Below, piece by piece: positions 30,725-38,183 of a stretch of 64,000 nucleotides of DNA. The notes below the pieces were generated by a model that had not been told where the DNA came from, made no database searches, and saw only the letters and a program-made list of their open reading frames with translations. Position 1 is the stretch's first letter, and every line of letters starts with the position of its first letter. The DNA comes from Streptomyces sclerotialus (GTDB lineage: Bacteria; Actinomycetota; Actinomycetes; Streptomycetales; Streptomycetaceae). Made by a program: the position numbers and the translations under genes. The stretch covers positions 4,464,001 to 4,528,000 of the forward strand of contig NZ_JBFOHP010000002.1 in assembly GCF_040907265.1 (NCBI RefSeq), written 5' to 3'.

Positions 30725-30789
30725 CCCCACCACCGGCGGCACCGGCACCGCCCCGGAGAGGCAGCCACACGCCGTGCAAGACTCCCCGG

Positions 30790-31413
30790 ATGTCCTTCCG
30801 CCGCCGCCCACTCGCCCACCTGCCGGCCCGCGGCCGCCCGGCCCTACGCGCCGCCTGCGCCGCGGCGTTGATGCTCAGCGGCTGTCTCAGCGGCTGCGGG
30901 GACAACGACTCCGGCGGGAGCTCGCAGGCGGGCTTCGTCAAGGGTGACGACGGCTTCGACACGGTGCCCGTCGCCGCGCGGAAACCGGCACCCGCCATCG
31001 ACGGCAGGACGACGCACGGCGATCCCCTGAACATCGCCGACTACAAGGGAAAGGTCGTCGTCCTCAACATCTGGGGCTCCTGGTGCGGTCCCTGCATCGC
31101 CGAGGCACCCGGCTTCGCCGAGGTCGCCGAGGAGAACCGGAGCAAGGGCGTGCAGTTCGTCGGCATCAACACCCGCGACAGCAGCACCGCACAGGCCATC
31201 AGCTTCGAAGAGCGGCACGAGTTGCCGTACCCCAGCCTGTTCGACCCGTCGGGAAAACTCATGCTCCGATTCCCCAAGGGTAGCCTGAACCCTCAGTTCC
31301 TGCCGTCGACCATCGTCGTCGACCGCCACGGCCGCACCGCGGCCCGAGCCATCGGCCCCCTCGGCGAACAGCAGCTCCGCAAGATGATCCAGCCCTTGAC
31401 GGCCGAAGACTGA
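30790..31413 (+). CDS. TlpA/ResA-like thioredoxin-fold lipoprotein
   Basis: Membrane-anchored thiol-disulfide oxidoreductase of 207 residues. A basic N-terminus and hydrophobic segment lead to a lipobox-like LMLSGC32. Thioredoxin fold follows, with the active site WCGPC at residues 98-102 and the cis-Pro region FLPSTIVVDRHG. Such proteins reduce haem-ligating or other exported thiols. The ATG at 30790 gives a normal signal peptide. A GTG at 30721 overlapping the lysR stop is an alternative start. Confidence 0.9.
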   Translation: MSFRRRPLAHLPARGRPALRAACAAALMLSGCLSGCGDNDSGGSSQAGFVKGDDGFDTVPVAARKPAPAIDGRTTHGDPLNIADYKGKVVVLNIWGSWCGPCIAEAPGFAEVAEENRSKGVQFVGINTRDSSTAQAISFEERHELPYPSLFDPSGKLMLRFPKGSLNPQFLPSTIVVDRHGRTAARAIGPLGEQQLRKMIQPLTAED

Positions 31414-31436
31414 GGCCCCATGACTGCGTGGCTGTC

Positions 31437-31844
31437 TCACCTCTTGAACGCGAGATATATGTACTTCCCGCCGGCGCCCTTGTTGAGGTCGAAGTCGATG
31501 AGCGAATAGCCGTGCGGCAGGTTGTGCCCGCCCCGACCGTACGAAGCGATCACCTTGAGTTCCTGGATCGCGTCCTTGCGGTCGCCCCTCCGGAAACAGG
31601 TCCAGATGTACGCTCCGCCGGCCCCTTCGTTCAGGTCGGCATCGATCATTTCGTACCCCGGAGGCACATCCCCCTTGTCTGTGACGAAGCGGATGTCGGT
31701 GAGGGGTGCGTGGGTGCCGTCCTCCTCGAAGGCGAAGTACAGGTACTTGCCGCCTGCGCCGTCATTCAGGTCGACCGGGTCCTTGGTCCAGCCGTGGGGC
31801 GCCTGCTGGTCACCCTCGAGCACGGTCAGGTTCGTCACAGCCAT
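31437..31844 (-). CDS. MABP-type beta-prism protein with three repeats
   Basis: A 135-residue protein made of three related units with the signatures DLNDGAGGKYLYFAF, DLNEGAGGAYIWTCF and DLNKGAGGKYIYLAF. The DLNxGAGGxYIY pattern is that of the MABP domain, a beta-prism linked in eukaryotes to acidic-membrane binding. No signal peptide or membrane segment is seen. The ATG at 31844 has AAGGAG 6 bases upstream. It is convergent with the TlpA-like gene and starts the lower-GC islet. The bacterial function is unknown; membrane or lipid binding is inference. Confidence 0.8.
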   Translation of the reverse strand: MAVTNLTVLEGDQQAPHGWTKDPVDLNDGAGGKYLYFAFEEDGTHAPLTDIRFVTDKGDVPPGYEMIDADLNEGAGGAYIWTCFRRGDRKDAIQELKVIASYGRGGHNLPHGYSLIDFDLNKGAGGKYIYLAFKR

Positions 31845-32146
31845 GACGTTCTCCTTGTCCGCTTCCCGTACCTGAAACTGCGGAGGTCGCCGGACCGACA
31901 CCGGGAACACCGGGAACACCCGGAATGCCGGAACAATGTGCTGTCGCGGCCCCACCTCCGCCCATACGGGGGCACCATGCCAGAACCGACCGAACGACTC
32001 ACCCCCGCATGACACCCTTCGGCCCGAATACATCGGTACATGTCTTCAGAGGCGGGTTCATCGAACAGGCGCCTATTGGGCTCGCATCGATTCCGGCAAA
32101 CGCGCCCCGGTCTGTCCGGAGACATCCACCCGACTCAGGAGTCCAT
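31845..32146. other. Intergenic region between the MABP gene and the fkbM remnant
   Basis: Divergent promoter region of 302 bases. A CCGGGAACA motif is repeated near 31900-31925. No gene is seen. Confidence 0.4.
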
Positions 32147-32931
32147 GTGACTGCTGCTCTTCACCGGATCAAGCGGGACCTGGCGCGCTGGTACGTCCGG
32201 TACGCGCCGGGCGCCATCGGTAAGTCCGCCGTACTGGACACCTACCTGAACGCCGAGCTACGCGACCATCCCGTGGTCCGCCAGGCCCGTGCGCGCTTCG
32301 GATCCACCTTCACCACGGATACGCAAGACCTCATCCAGCGCTACATCCACCTCTTCGGGGGGTGGGAGCCGCACCTGACGACATGGCTCACGCGACGACT
32401 CGAGCCGGGCGACGCATTCGTGGACGTCGGGGCCAACATCGGCTACTACAGCCTGCTCGCCTGCTCGCCTGCTCGCCTGCTCGCCTCTCGCCTCTCGCCT
32501 CGTGGGTGAGAGCGGCGGGCGAAGCGGAGTCCACGTTCGAGGCGCGGGCCCACCCCCTGCCCGACGTGCTGACGGCGGACGAGATCGCCAAGGCCCGCGT
32601 CATCAAGATCGACGTCGAAGGCGCCGAAGGCGCCGAAGGGGCCGCCGTGCGCGGCCTGGCGCCCGTCCTGGACCAGCTCCGTCCCGACGCCGAGCCGGCC
32701 ATCGAGGTCACCCCGCAGCGGATGGCGGAGTTGGGGCACTCCGCCGAAGAGCTGCTGGAGACGTTCACGAAGCGCGGCTTCCCCATGTACCGGCTGGCCA
32801 ACGACTATGCGGCGGGCAGCTACCCCGCCGCTCTGCGCCGCGGCGCTCAGGCCCCGGTCCGCCGGCGCGGCCCGGTCACCGACGAGAGCGAGCTGATCTT
32901 CTCCCGGGTGGACGCCGACGTACTGCTGTGA
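32147..32931 (+). pseudogene. FkbM family methyltransferase remnant with internal deletion and frameshift
   Basis: The 5' part (to a TGA at 32507-32509) encodes the N-terminal region and the SAM-binding motif FVDVGANIGYYSLLA. It then turns into repeat-derived sequence. The 3' part resumes in another frame with EARAHPLPDVLTADEIAKAR, IKIDVEGAEGAEGAAVRGL and an intact C-terminus ending at 32931. The middle of the methyltransferase domain between these motifs is missing. GTG at 32147 with CAGGAG upstream would be the original start. SAM-dependent O-methylation is the family activity; this copy should be inactive. Confidence 0.82.
32451..32496 (+). repeat. Octamer tandem repeat at the fkbM break
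   Basis: GCCTGCTC occurs four times in a row (32451-32482), followed by two GCCTCTC units (32483-32496). It lies exactly where the methyltransferase reading frame breaks. The unit lengths are not multiples of three. Confidence 0.9.
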
Positions 32932-33214
32932 GGCCGGCAGCGGAAGCGGCATCCATGATGAATAAGCCCCTTCGGGTTGTTCCTTGTGACGACGATCATC
33001 ACCTCGAGTGGAACCGAATCACCTGACCCCGCATCTGCACTGGAATGTGCCCGAATTTCTTTCACTCGCCGCAGCCGGACACCCGGCCGCCGAGACTGAA
33101 AGCGCTTGCACATTGAGTACCGAAGAGCAAATGAGACTTCCGCATCGCGCATCAGTATGATCTTGCCGACGACGGCTGCTGACCACGGCCGCCAGCTCTA
33201 CACAGGGGGATGCT

Positions 33215-33766
33215 ATGTCTCGTAGATCGACCATGCGAGCAGTCGGAGTCGCGCTGGCTCTTCTGCCCACCGCTTTCGCGACTACCGCAGCTCACGCCAG
33301 TACTGGCGAATCTTCACCCGGCTCCGCCATGCAGAAGCGGAACGGTGAAATCTCCACTCGGGCAGCTGTCGGGAACTACAGCAAGGTCATCAGTAAGACA
33401 TCGAAGAAGAACTACACGAATACCAAGAATGAAATAGCCCGCTGCACGGCGCAGACCAAGGGTATGACCTGCATGATCAATAAGACGGCGTCGGCGACGC
33501 GCACGATCGACGCGGGGTTCGGCCTGAGCCGTGACGGTGTCGCGGCGAGTCTGAACATCAGCAAGGCGAAGACGCAGTCCGTGTCGGTGACGTGCAGCGC
33601 AAAGGTGAGCAAGGGGCACTCGCTCGTCGCCTACCCGATCGGCACCCGGTACAAGTACAAGATTGAAAAGCACATCACCACGCCCCTTGACTACAAGGCC
33701 GGCACGAGTGGGTGGAAGTACGCTTTCGATCCTGCGCCCGCGAAGGTAAGCTGCAAGGTCATATGA
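33215..33766 (+). CDS. Secreted cysteine-containing protein of unknown function
   Basis: A 183-residue exported protein. The Sec signal peptide is RRSTMRAVGVALALLPTAFA with likely cleavage after AHA at residue 28. The mature part is Thr/Ser/Lys-rich and probably all beta. Cysteines at 77, 86, 127 and 180 could form two disulfides. The region 85-130 alternates polar and hydrophobic residues, followed by VAYPIGTRYKYKIEKH. Related small secreted proteins are common in Streptomyces but I do not recognise a function. Codons are visibly AT-richer than the neighbours. It overlaps the next gene as ATGA. Confidence 0.82.
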   Translation: MSRRSTMRAVGVALALLPTAFATTAAHASTGESSPGSAMQKRNGEISTRAAVGNYSKVISKTSKKNYTNTKNEIARCTAQTKGMTCMINKTASATRTIDAGFGLSRDGVAASLNISKAKTQSVSVTCSAKVSKGHSLVAYPIGTRYKYKIEKHITTPLDYKAGTSGWKYAFDPAPAKVSCKVI

Positions 33767-34179
33767 GCCTCCGTCGTAGTCATTTCACGTCCGCACTTCC
33801 CCGCGTCGGCGCGGTGGCGGGTGTCGCGGCAGTAGCGATGGTTCTGGCGGGATGCGGTGCGGAAAACAAGCCGCACGTGCCGGTGGACTCGCTCGTCGGC
33901 CAATCCGTGGCTCAGGTGGAAGGGAAACTGCCGCAGGACGCCTCAATGGTCTCGTACGACCTGTCAAAGCCTGTCACCGGTAAGGATGCCAAGTACGGCA
34001 TCTCGGATGACGACTCCCACGGCGATTGGTTCGTGGTGGCGGCATGTGCGAATACGAAGAACGTGGAAAACGACACCCGGCTCGCAGTGGGGGTGCTGAA
34101 CGCCGACGCGTACTCCAAGAACATCGCACGCAAGGCGAAGAACCACGCTTTCAACCGCTACTTGTCGGAATGCGGGTAA
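33763..34179 (+). CDS. Small lipoprotein with a PASTA-like segment
   Basis: A 138-residue lipoprotein. The signal sequence ends with the lipobox VLAGC at residues 27-31. The mature start HVPVDSLVGQSVAQVEGKLP resembles the opening of PASTA-type domains, but only one degenerate unit is present. A pair of cysteines (near residues 89 and 137) could form a disulfide. The ATGA overlap with the secreted protein suggests the two act together at the cell surface. Function unknown. Confidence 0.78.
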   Translation: MSLRRSHFTSALPRVGAVAGVAAVAMVLAGCGAENKPHVPVDSLVGQSVAQVEGKLPQDASMVSYDLSKPVTGKDAKYGISDDDSHGDWFVVAACANTKNVENDTRLAVGVLNADAYSKNIARKAKNHAFNRYLSECG

Positions 34180-34291
34180 CCAATTCCTGGCGCGGTCGGG
34201 ACTCCGAGGCGCCACAGCCAGGAAGTGAAGCGTAGACCTCGCCTCACAGTCCGGTATTCACCGGACACGCCTGCTTGCAGTGAGCGACACA

Positions 34292-34321
34292 GCCCCCGGC
34301 CGTACCCCTACGGCCGGGGGC
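34292..34321. terminator. Hairpin terminator after the lipoprotein gene
   Basis: A perfect 13-bp stem GCCCCCGGCCGTA/TACGGCCGGGGGC closes on CCCC. It lies between the lipoprotein gene and the convergent glycosyltransferase remnant. Confidence 0.75.
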
Positions 34322-34428
34322 GCGGCGCTGCCGGCTCCGGACTCTTCGCATCCGGCTGAAGCGCCGCTGCTTTGCCGACGCAGGTAGGTCCGGCGAGGAG
34401 GTCATCGACACGGCTGGTGGAGCCGGGA

Positions 34429-35006
34429 TCAGCCCGCTCCGTGGCGCCAGTTCTCCATCGCGGCCAGAGCGCGCGCCCGAGTCTGTACGACCGCGAAGCG
34501 CGCCTTACGTTCCCCCTCGTCGGAATGCGCCACCTGGCTGGTGACCTGACCAAGCCACTTCCGGTAGAGCAGGCCTGTCTCCGCGGTGAACCAACCGCGG
34601 CTCACCGCGGACAGCGCCAGCAGCAGGCCCGTGTCCTCAGACGCCGGCAGGGCCATCCAGCCGCCGAGGGCCAGGAGGAGGCCGTGGCGGACGCACAGGG
34701 TGGTCGGATGCACCTGGGGGCGGAAGTTGTGCGCCTCCCAGTGCGCGAGCACGGCTCCGCGCTCGCACACGCCCTCGGGCGGGGACGGGCCATCGTCGCG
34801 CCACCGTGTCGGCCCTGGCCGAAGCTGATCCGCGGATCATCGGGGACATACGGGCGGACCTCGTCGGTCTTCCCGTCCTCCTGGATCACCCACTGCCAGT
34901 CCGAGCCCTCGGGCAGCCCTTGCTCCGTCAGCGACTTGTAGGCGTCAGCGAGGAATGGAGCGGCCGGCGGGTGGACGGCCGTCATGACCGTGACGATGTC
35001 CGGCAT
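34429..35006 (-). pseudogene. Family 2 glycosyltransferase remnant
   Basis: The 5' part (from ATG 35006) reads MPDIVTVMTAVHPPAAPFL, SDWQWVIQEDGKTDEVRPYV and DPRISFGQG, a normal GT2 N-terminus. The frame then shifts near 34780. The other frame continues GPSPEGVCERGAVLAHWEAH, then LGGWMALPASEDTGLLLAL and ETGLLYRKWLGQV to a stop at 34429-34431. The stretch between them, which should carry the catalytic DxD motif, is missing. Deletion plus frameshift makes it a pseudogene. It lies 2 bases downstream of the gntR remnant. Confidence 0.8.
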
Positions 35007-35008
35007 CG

Positions 35009-35345
35009 TCACCACCGGTACAGGGGCGTCGTGAAGACCAGTTCGGTGGCGTCGCCGGGCAGGAGCACGTCGAAGCCCCCACCACCTGGCCGCCGGTATC
35101 GATGGAGAGCTTCCGGAGAACGAACGCTGAGAACACTGAGACGCCCTTCTGGAAGCCGAGCTCCTCGGCCTCCTCTGCTGTCGGAGGCCGGGCGGTGATC
35201 CGCTCCACCCTTGGCCGCGGCTCGCGGATGAGGTTGATCACACCATGCCGCTTGTCGATCAGACCTTCGGCGAGCAGCTCGCCCAGCGCGCCGCCACAGC
35301 CGCGTCTCCCTGCTCCCCGAGGCAGACGCGGAACGTCAGTCACGC
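35009..35345 (-). pseudogene. GntR family regulator remnant (UTRA domain part)
   Basis: The readable part GELLAEGLIDKRHGVINLIR, VERITARPPTAEEAEELGF and GVSVFSAFVLRKLSIDTGGQ is the end of a GntR winged helix and the start of the UTRA effector domain. The frame breaks at a five-G run near 35070. Adding one G restores FDVLLPGDATELVFTTPLYR and a stop at 35009-35011. The DNA-binding N-terminus is missing on the tRNA-Pro side. It is doubly damaged. Confidence 0.72.
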
Positions 35346-35373
35346 AGCACGCAGATCGACACGCAACAACAGC

Positions 35374-35406
35374 AAGGGCCTGGTTCTCAGTGAGAACCAG
35401 GCCCTT
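35374..35406 (-). terminator. Terminator of tRNA-Pro
   Basis: A 16-bp perfect inverted repeat (AAGGGCCTGGTTCTCA and its complement around a single base) lies 17 bases past the tRNA 3' end. On the minus strand it is followed by a T-rich GCTGTTGTTGCG. Confidence 0.85.
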
Positions 35407-35423
35407 GACCTGTGTTTCTTCAG

Positions 35424-35497
35424 TCGGGGTGGCGGGATTTGAACCCACGACCTCTTCGTCCCGAACGAAGCGCGCTGCCAAGCTGCGCTACACCCCG
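35424..35497 (-). tRNA. tRNA-Pro(CGG)
   Basis: On the minus strand the acceptor arms CGGGGTG and CACCCCG pair over 7 bp, with discriminator A. The anticodon loop TTCGGGA in a CTTCG-type stem gives anticodon CGG (reads CCG). The T-loop motif GGTTCAAATCC (minus strand) is present. Length is 74 nt without encoded CCA. It bounds the degraded islet to its left. Confidence 0.95.
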
Positions 35498-35509
35498 AAG
35501 CAACGAGCT

Positions 35510-36280
35510 CTACTTTAGCGGACCGATCCCCGTACGCGAAATCCGATACCCGGGGCGCGGAGGAGCGGGCCTGAGCTGGTCGATCGCGAGGAGGACGGTG
35601 GCGAGCGCGTAGAGGGTGAGAAGGCACAGGAGGGCGGCTGTCAGGGCGGAGAGATAGCCGTGTGCCGTGGCGTCCAGGAAGGGCCAGGGGTAGCGGCCGG
35701 CGGCGCCCGGAGTGATCAGTGCGCCGCGGAGGACGGCGAAGAGGAGATAGAGGAAGGGGTAGGCGAGCCACTGCCAGGTGTGGCGCAGCCGGTACTGGCG
35801 CGGGGCGCTCAGGAAGAGCCAGTCCAGTACGGCGCCGAGGGGGACGGCGGTGTGCAGGAGCAGGGCGGCGGCCGTGCCGGTCGTGGCGGAGCCGCCGGGG
35901 CCGCCGGGGCCGGGCACGAGGTGCGTGTGATGGAGCAGGGCGGCGAAGACCACGTAGAGCAGGAGCGCGCCGGTGATCCGGGCGGAGACGGGGCGGCGGC
36001 CGCTGCCGGCGCGGTAGGCGGACCACAGGGTGCCGAGCGCGAACACGGTGCCGACCTGGACCGAGAAGTCGCTGAACAGGCGCGGCAGGTCGGTGGCGCG
36101 ACTGATCTCCAGGGCGATGCCGGTGGCCGCGGCCGCGGCGAGCAGGACGCGGAGGACGGCGGCGAGCGGGCGTCGGACGTGCGGCGCGACCGCTGAGGAC
36201 GGGGTGAGTGCCGAGGCGCCGGCCGGGCCGGTCGCGTAGTGCGAGGAACGGGTGGGGTCGGACCGGGTCGGGTCGATCAT
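35510..36280 (-). CDS. Pr6Pr family membrane protein
   Basis: A 256-residue integral membrane protein with about six hydrophobic helices. It has the [10 protein letters not shown] loop and [20 protein letters not shown], typical of actinobacterial Pr6Pr/FAR-17a-like proteins. The N-terminal 35 residues are Ser/Thr-rich and probably cytoplasmic. No catalytic role is established. It ends 12 bases from the tRNA-Pro gene on the same strand. Confidence 0.82.
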   Translation of the reverse strand: MIDPTRSDPTRSSHYATGPAGASALTPSSAVAPHVRRPLAAVLRVLLAAAAATGIALEISRATDLPRLFSDFSVQVGTVFALGTLWSAYRAGSGRRPVSARITGALLLYVVFAALLHHTHLVPGPGGPGGSATTGTAAALLLHTAVPLGAVLDWLFLSAPRQYRLRHTWQWLAYPFLYLLFAVLRGALITPGAAGRYPWPFLDATAHGYLSALTAALLCLLTLYALATVLLAIDQLRPAPPRPGYRISRTGIGPLK

Positions 36281-36395
36281 CTCTCCACGCTAGACGGGTC
36301 GTGGGGGGACTGGGGACGGTGCGGCCCCCGGAGTGGGAGCGGCCGGCGGGCCGGTGGCAGCGGTACGGCGATGCCGGCCGCGCTGTGCTCCGGGG

Positions 36396-36420
36396 GCCGT
36401 ACGGCGGTTCGGCGTACGGC
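36396..36420. terminator. Possible terminator of the phosphoesterase gene
   Basis: A 7-bp inverted repeat GCCGTAC/GTACGGC with an 11-base loop lies 21 bases past the metallophosphoesterase stop. It is modest evidence. Confidence 0.35.
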
Positions 36421-36441
36421 GGGCCGACGGGGCCCGGTGTG

Positions 36442-37368
36442 TCAGGCCTGTTCCGTCAGCGTCAGCAGGGTCGCCTCGGGCGGGCAGGCGAAGCGGACGG
36501 GGGTGTAGCGGTTGGTGCCGCAGCCCGCGGAGACGTGCAGGTACGAGGTGTGCTCGCCGGCGGTGTGGGTGGAGAGGCCCTTGACCCGGCCCGTGTCCAG
36601 GTCGCAGTTGGTGACCAGGGCGCCGTAGAAGGGGATGCACAGCTGGCCGCCGTGGGTGTGCCCGGCGAGGATCAGCGGGTAGCCGTCGGCGGTGAAGGCG
36701 TCCAGGGAGCGCAGGTACGGGGCGTGTACGACGGCGAGGGAGAGATCGGCGCCGTCCTCGGGCCCGCCGGCCACCTCGGCGTACCGGTCGCGCTTGATGT
36801 GCGGGTCGTCCAGGCCGGTCAGTGCGATCTCGATGCCGTCGAGCTTCAGGCGGCCGCGGTTGTTGGACAGGCCGACCCAGCCCGCCTCGTCGAAGGCGTC
36901 GCGCAGCTCTTCCCAGGGGTTGTGGACGGCGCCGACGACCGGCGGATTGCCGTTCAGGCCGTGTCGCCCCTGAACCTTCTCGATCAGATAGCGGGCGGGA
37001 TTGCGCAGCTTCGGACCGTAGTAGTCGTTCGAACCGAACACGTACGTGCCGGGGAACTCCATCAGCGGGCCCAGTGCGTCCAGTACCTCCGGCACTCCTT
37101 CGGGGTCGGAGAGATTGTCGCCGGTGTTGACGACGAAGTCGGGGCGGAGGCCCGCCAGGGACTGCAGCCAGCGCCGCTTCTTGTTCTGCCCGCTGACCAT
37201 GTGGATGTCCGACACCTGCAGCACCCGCAACGGCCGCATGCCGCGGGGGAGTACGGGGATCGTCACCCGGCGGAGCCGGAAGGAGCGGGCCTCGATGCCG
37301 GCGGCGTAGGCGAGGCCGGCCGCGCCGACCGCCGTAAGGGACAGGGGTACTCCGTATCGCGCGCGCAT
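36442..37368 (-). CDS. Metallophosphoesterase (YkuE-like)
   Basis: A 308-residue calcineurin-like phosphoesterase. Metal-ligand motifs are clear: DIHMVSG, GDNLSDPEG, GSNDYYGPK (GNH variant), and GHTHGGQLCIP. A single N-terminal hydrophobic segment (LSLTAVGAAGLAYAAGI) suggests membrane anchoring or export. The substrate is unknown. ATG at 37368 is chosen from family N-termini; ATG at 37377 is possible. The second motif has GSND in place of GNHD. Confidence 0.9.
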   Translation of the reverse strand: MRARYGVPLSLTAVGAAGLAYAAGIEARSFRLRRVTIPVLPRGMRPLRVLQVSDIHMVSGQNKKRRWLQSLAGLRPDFVVNTGDNLSDPEGVPEVLDALGPLMEFPGTYVFGSNDYYGPKLRNPARYLIEKVQGRHGLNGNPPVVGAVHNPWEELRDAFDEAGWVGLSNNRGRLKLDGIEIALTGLDDPHIKRDRYAEVAGGPEDGADLSLAVVHAPYLRSLDAFTADGYPLILAGHTHGGQLCIPFYGALVTNCDLDTGRVKGLSTHTAGEHTSYLHVSAGCGTNRYTPVRFACPPEATLLTLTEQA

Positions 37369-37632
37369 GACACCCATCGTGGCAGAGAGCGGAGACGGGG
37401 ACAGCACGGGGCGGGATGATCTTGTTGTCGTACGGACGCGGGTGCCGGACGGCGGGGACGGACCCGGGTGTCGGACGCCGGTGACGGCCGGCCGTACGGT
37501 CGCCGACGGCTGCCGGTCGTACGACTGCCGGTCTTACGACTGCAGAGGCTGTTGGGGCCGCCGGGGTCCCGGGAAGGCGTTCCGGCCCGATAACTCCGCG
37601 CGGTACACCTCGGGTCCTGGCAAACTTAGGTC

Positions 37633-38097
37633 ATGACCACGCTCAAGACGAAGCTGCAGGACGACCTCACCGCAGCGATCAAGGCGCGCGACGAGCTGCG
37701 CTCCTCCACCCTCCGCCTCACGCTCACCGCGATCCAGAAGGAGGAGGTCGCGGGGACCGAGGCCCGCGAGCTGTCGGACGGCGAGGTCGAGAAGATCATC
37801 GCGCGTGAGGCGAAGAAGCGCCGGGAGGCCGCCGAGGCGTTCGACAAGGGCGGCCGGACGGAGCAGGCCGCGCGGGAGAAGGCCGAGGGCGAGGTGCTCG
37901 CCGACTACCTCCCCAAGCAGCTCACGGACGAGGAGCTGGAGAACATCGTCGCCGAGGCGGTGGCCGAGGCCAAGGGCAGCGGCGCCGAGGGCCCGAAGGC
38001 CATGGGCGCGGTCATGAAGATCGTGAACCCTAAGGTCGCGGGCCGTGCCGAGGGCGGCCGGGTGGCCGCCGCGGTGAAGAAGCTGCTGGCGGGCTGA
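37633..38097 (+). CDS. GatB/YqeY domain-containing protein
   Basis: A 154-residue YqeY-type protein: an N-terminal helical part (LKTKLQDDLTAAIKARDELR) and a C-terminal domain related to the tRNA-binding tail of GatB (PKAMGAVMKIVNPKVAGRAE). The family may help amidotransferase-like or tRNA functions but has no proven reaction. Highly charged and soluble. It faces the PBP gene tail to tail across a strong hairpin. Confidence 0.92.
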   Translation: MTTLKTKLQDDLTAAIKARDELRSSTLRLTLTAIQKEEVAGTEARELSDGEVEKIIAREAKKRREAAEAFDKGGRTEQAAREKAEGEVLADYLPKQLTDEELENIVAEAVAEAKGSGAEGPKAMGAVMKIVNPKVAGRAEGGRVAAAVKKLLAG

Positions 38098-38118
38098 CCC
38101 CGCGCGTACTGATGCGCG

Positions 38119-38150
38119 AAGGGGCGCCTCCCTGCGGGGAGGCGCCCCTT
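38119..38150. terminator. Bidirectional terminator between yqeY-like and PBP genes
   Basis: A perfect 14-bp stem AAGGGGCGCCTCCC/GGGAGGCGCCCCTT with a TGCG loop lies between two convergent genes and has T/A tracts at both ends. Confidence 0.85.
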
Positions 38151-38183
38151 ACGTCGTGCGTCACGCGGTCCAGCGCGCCGCGC

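Noticed and set aside
34372..34941. Plus-strand open frame opposite the glycosyltransferase remnant
   Set aside because: It has no domain or start signal, while the minus strand shows clear GT2 sequence.
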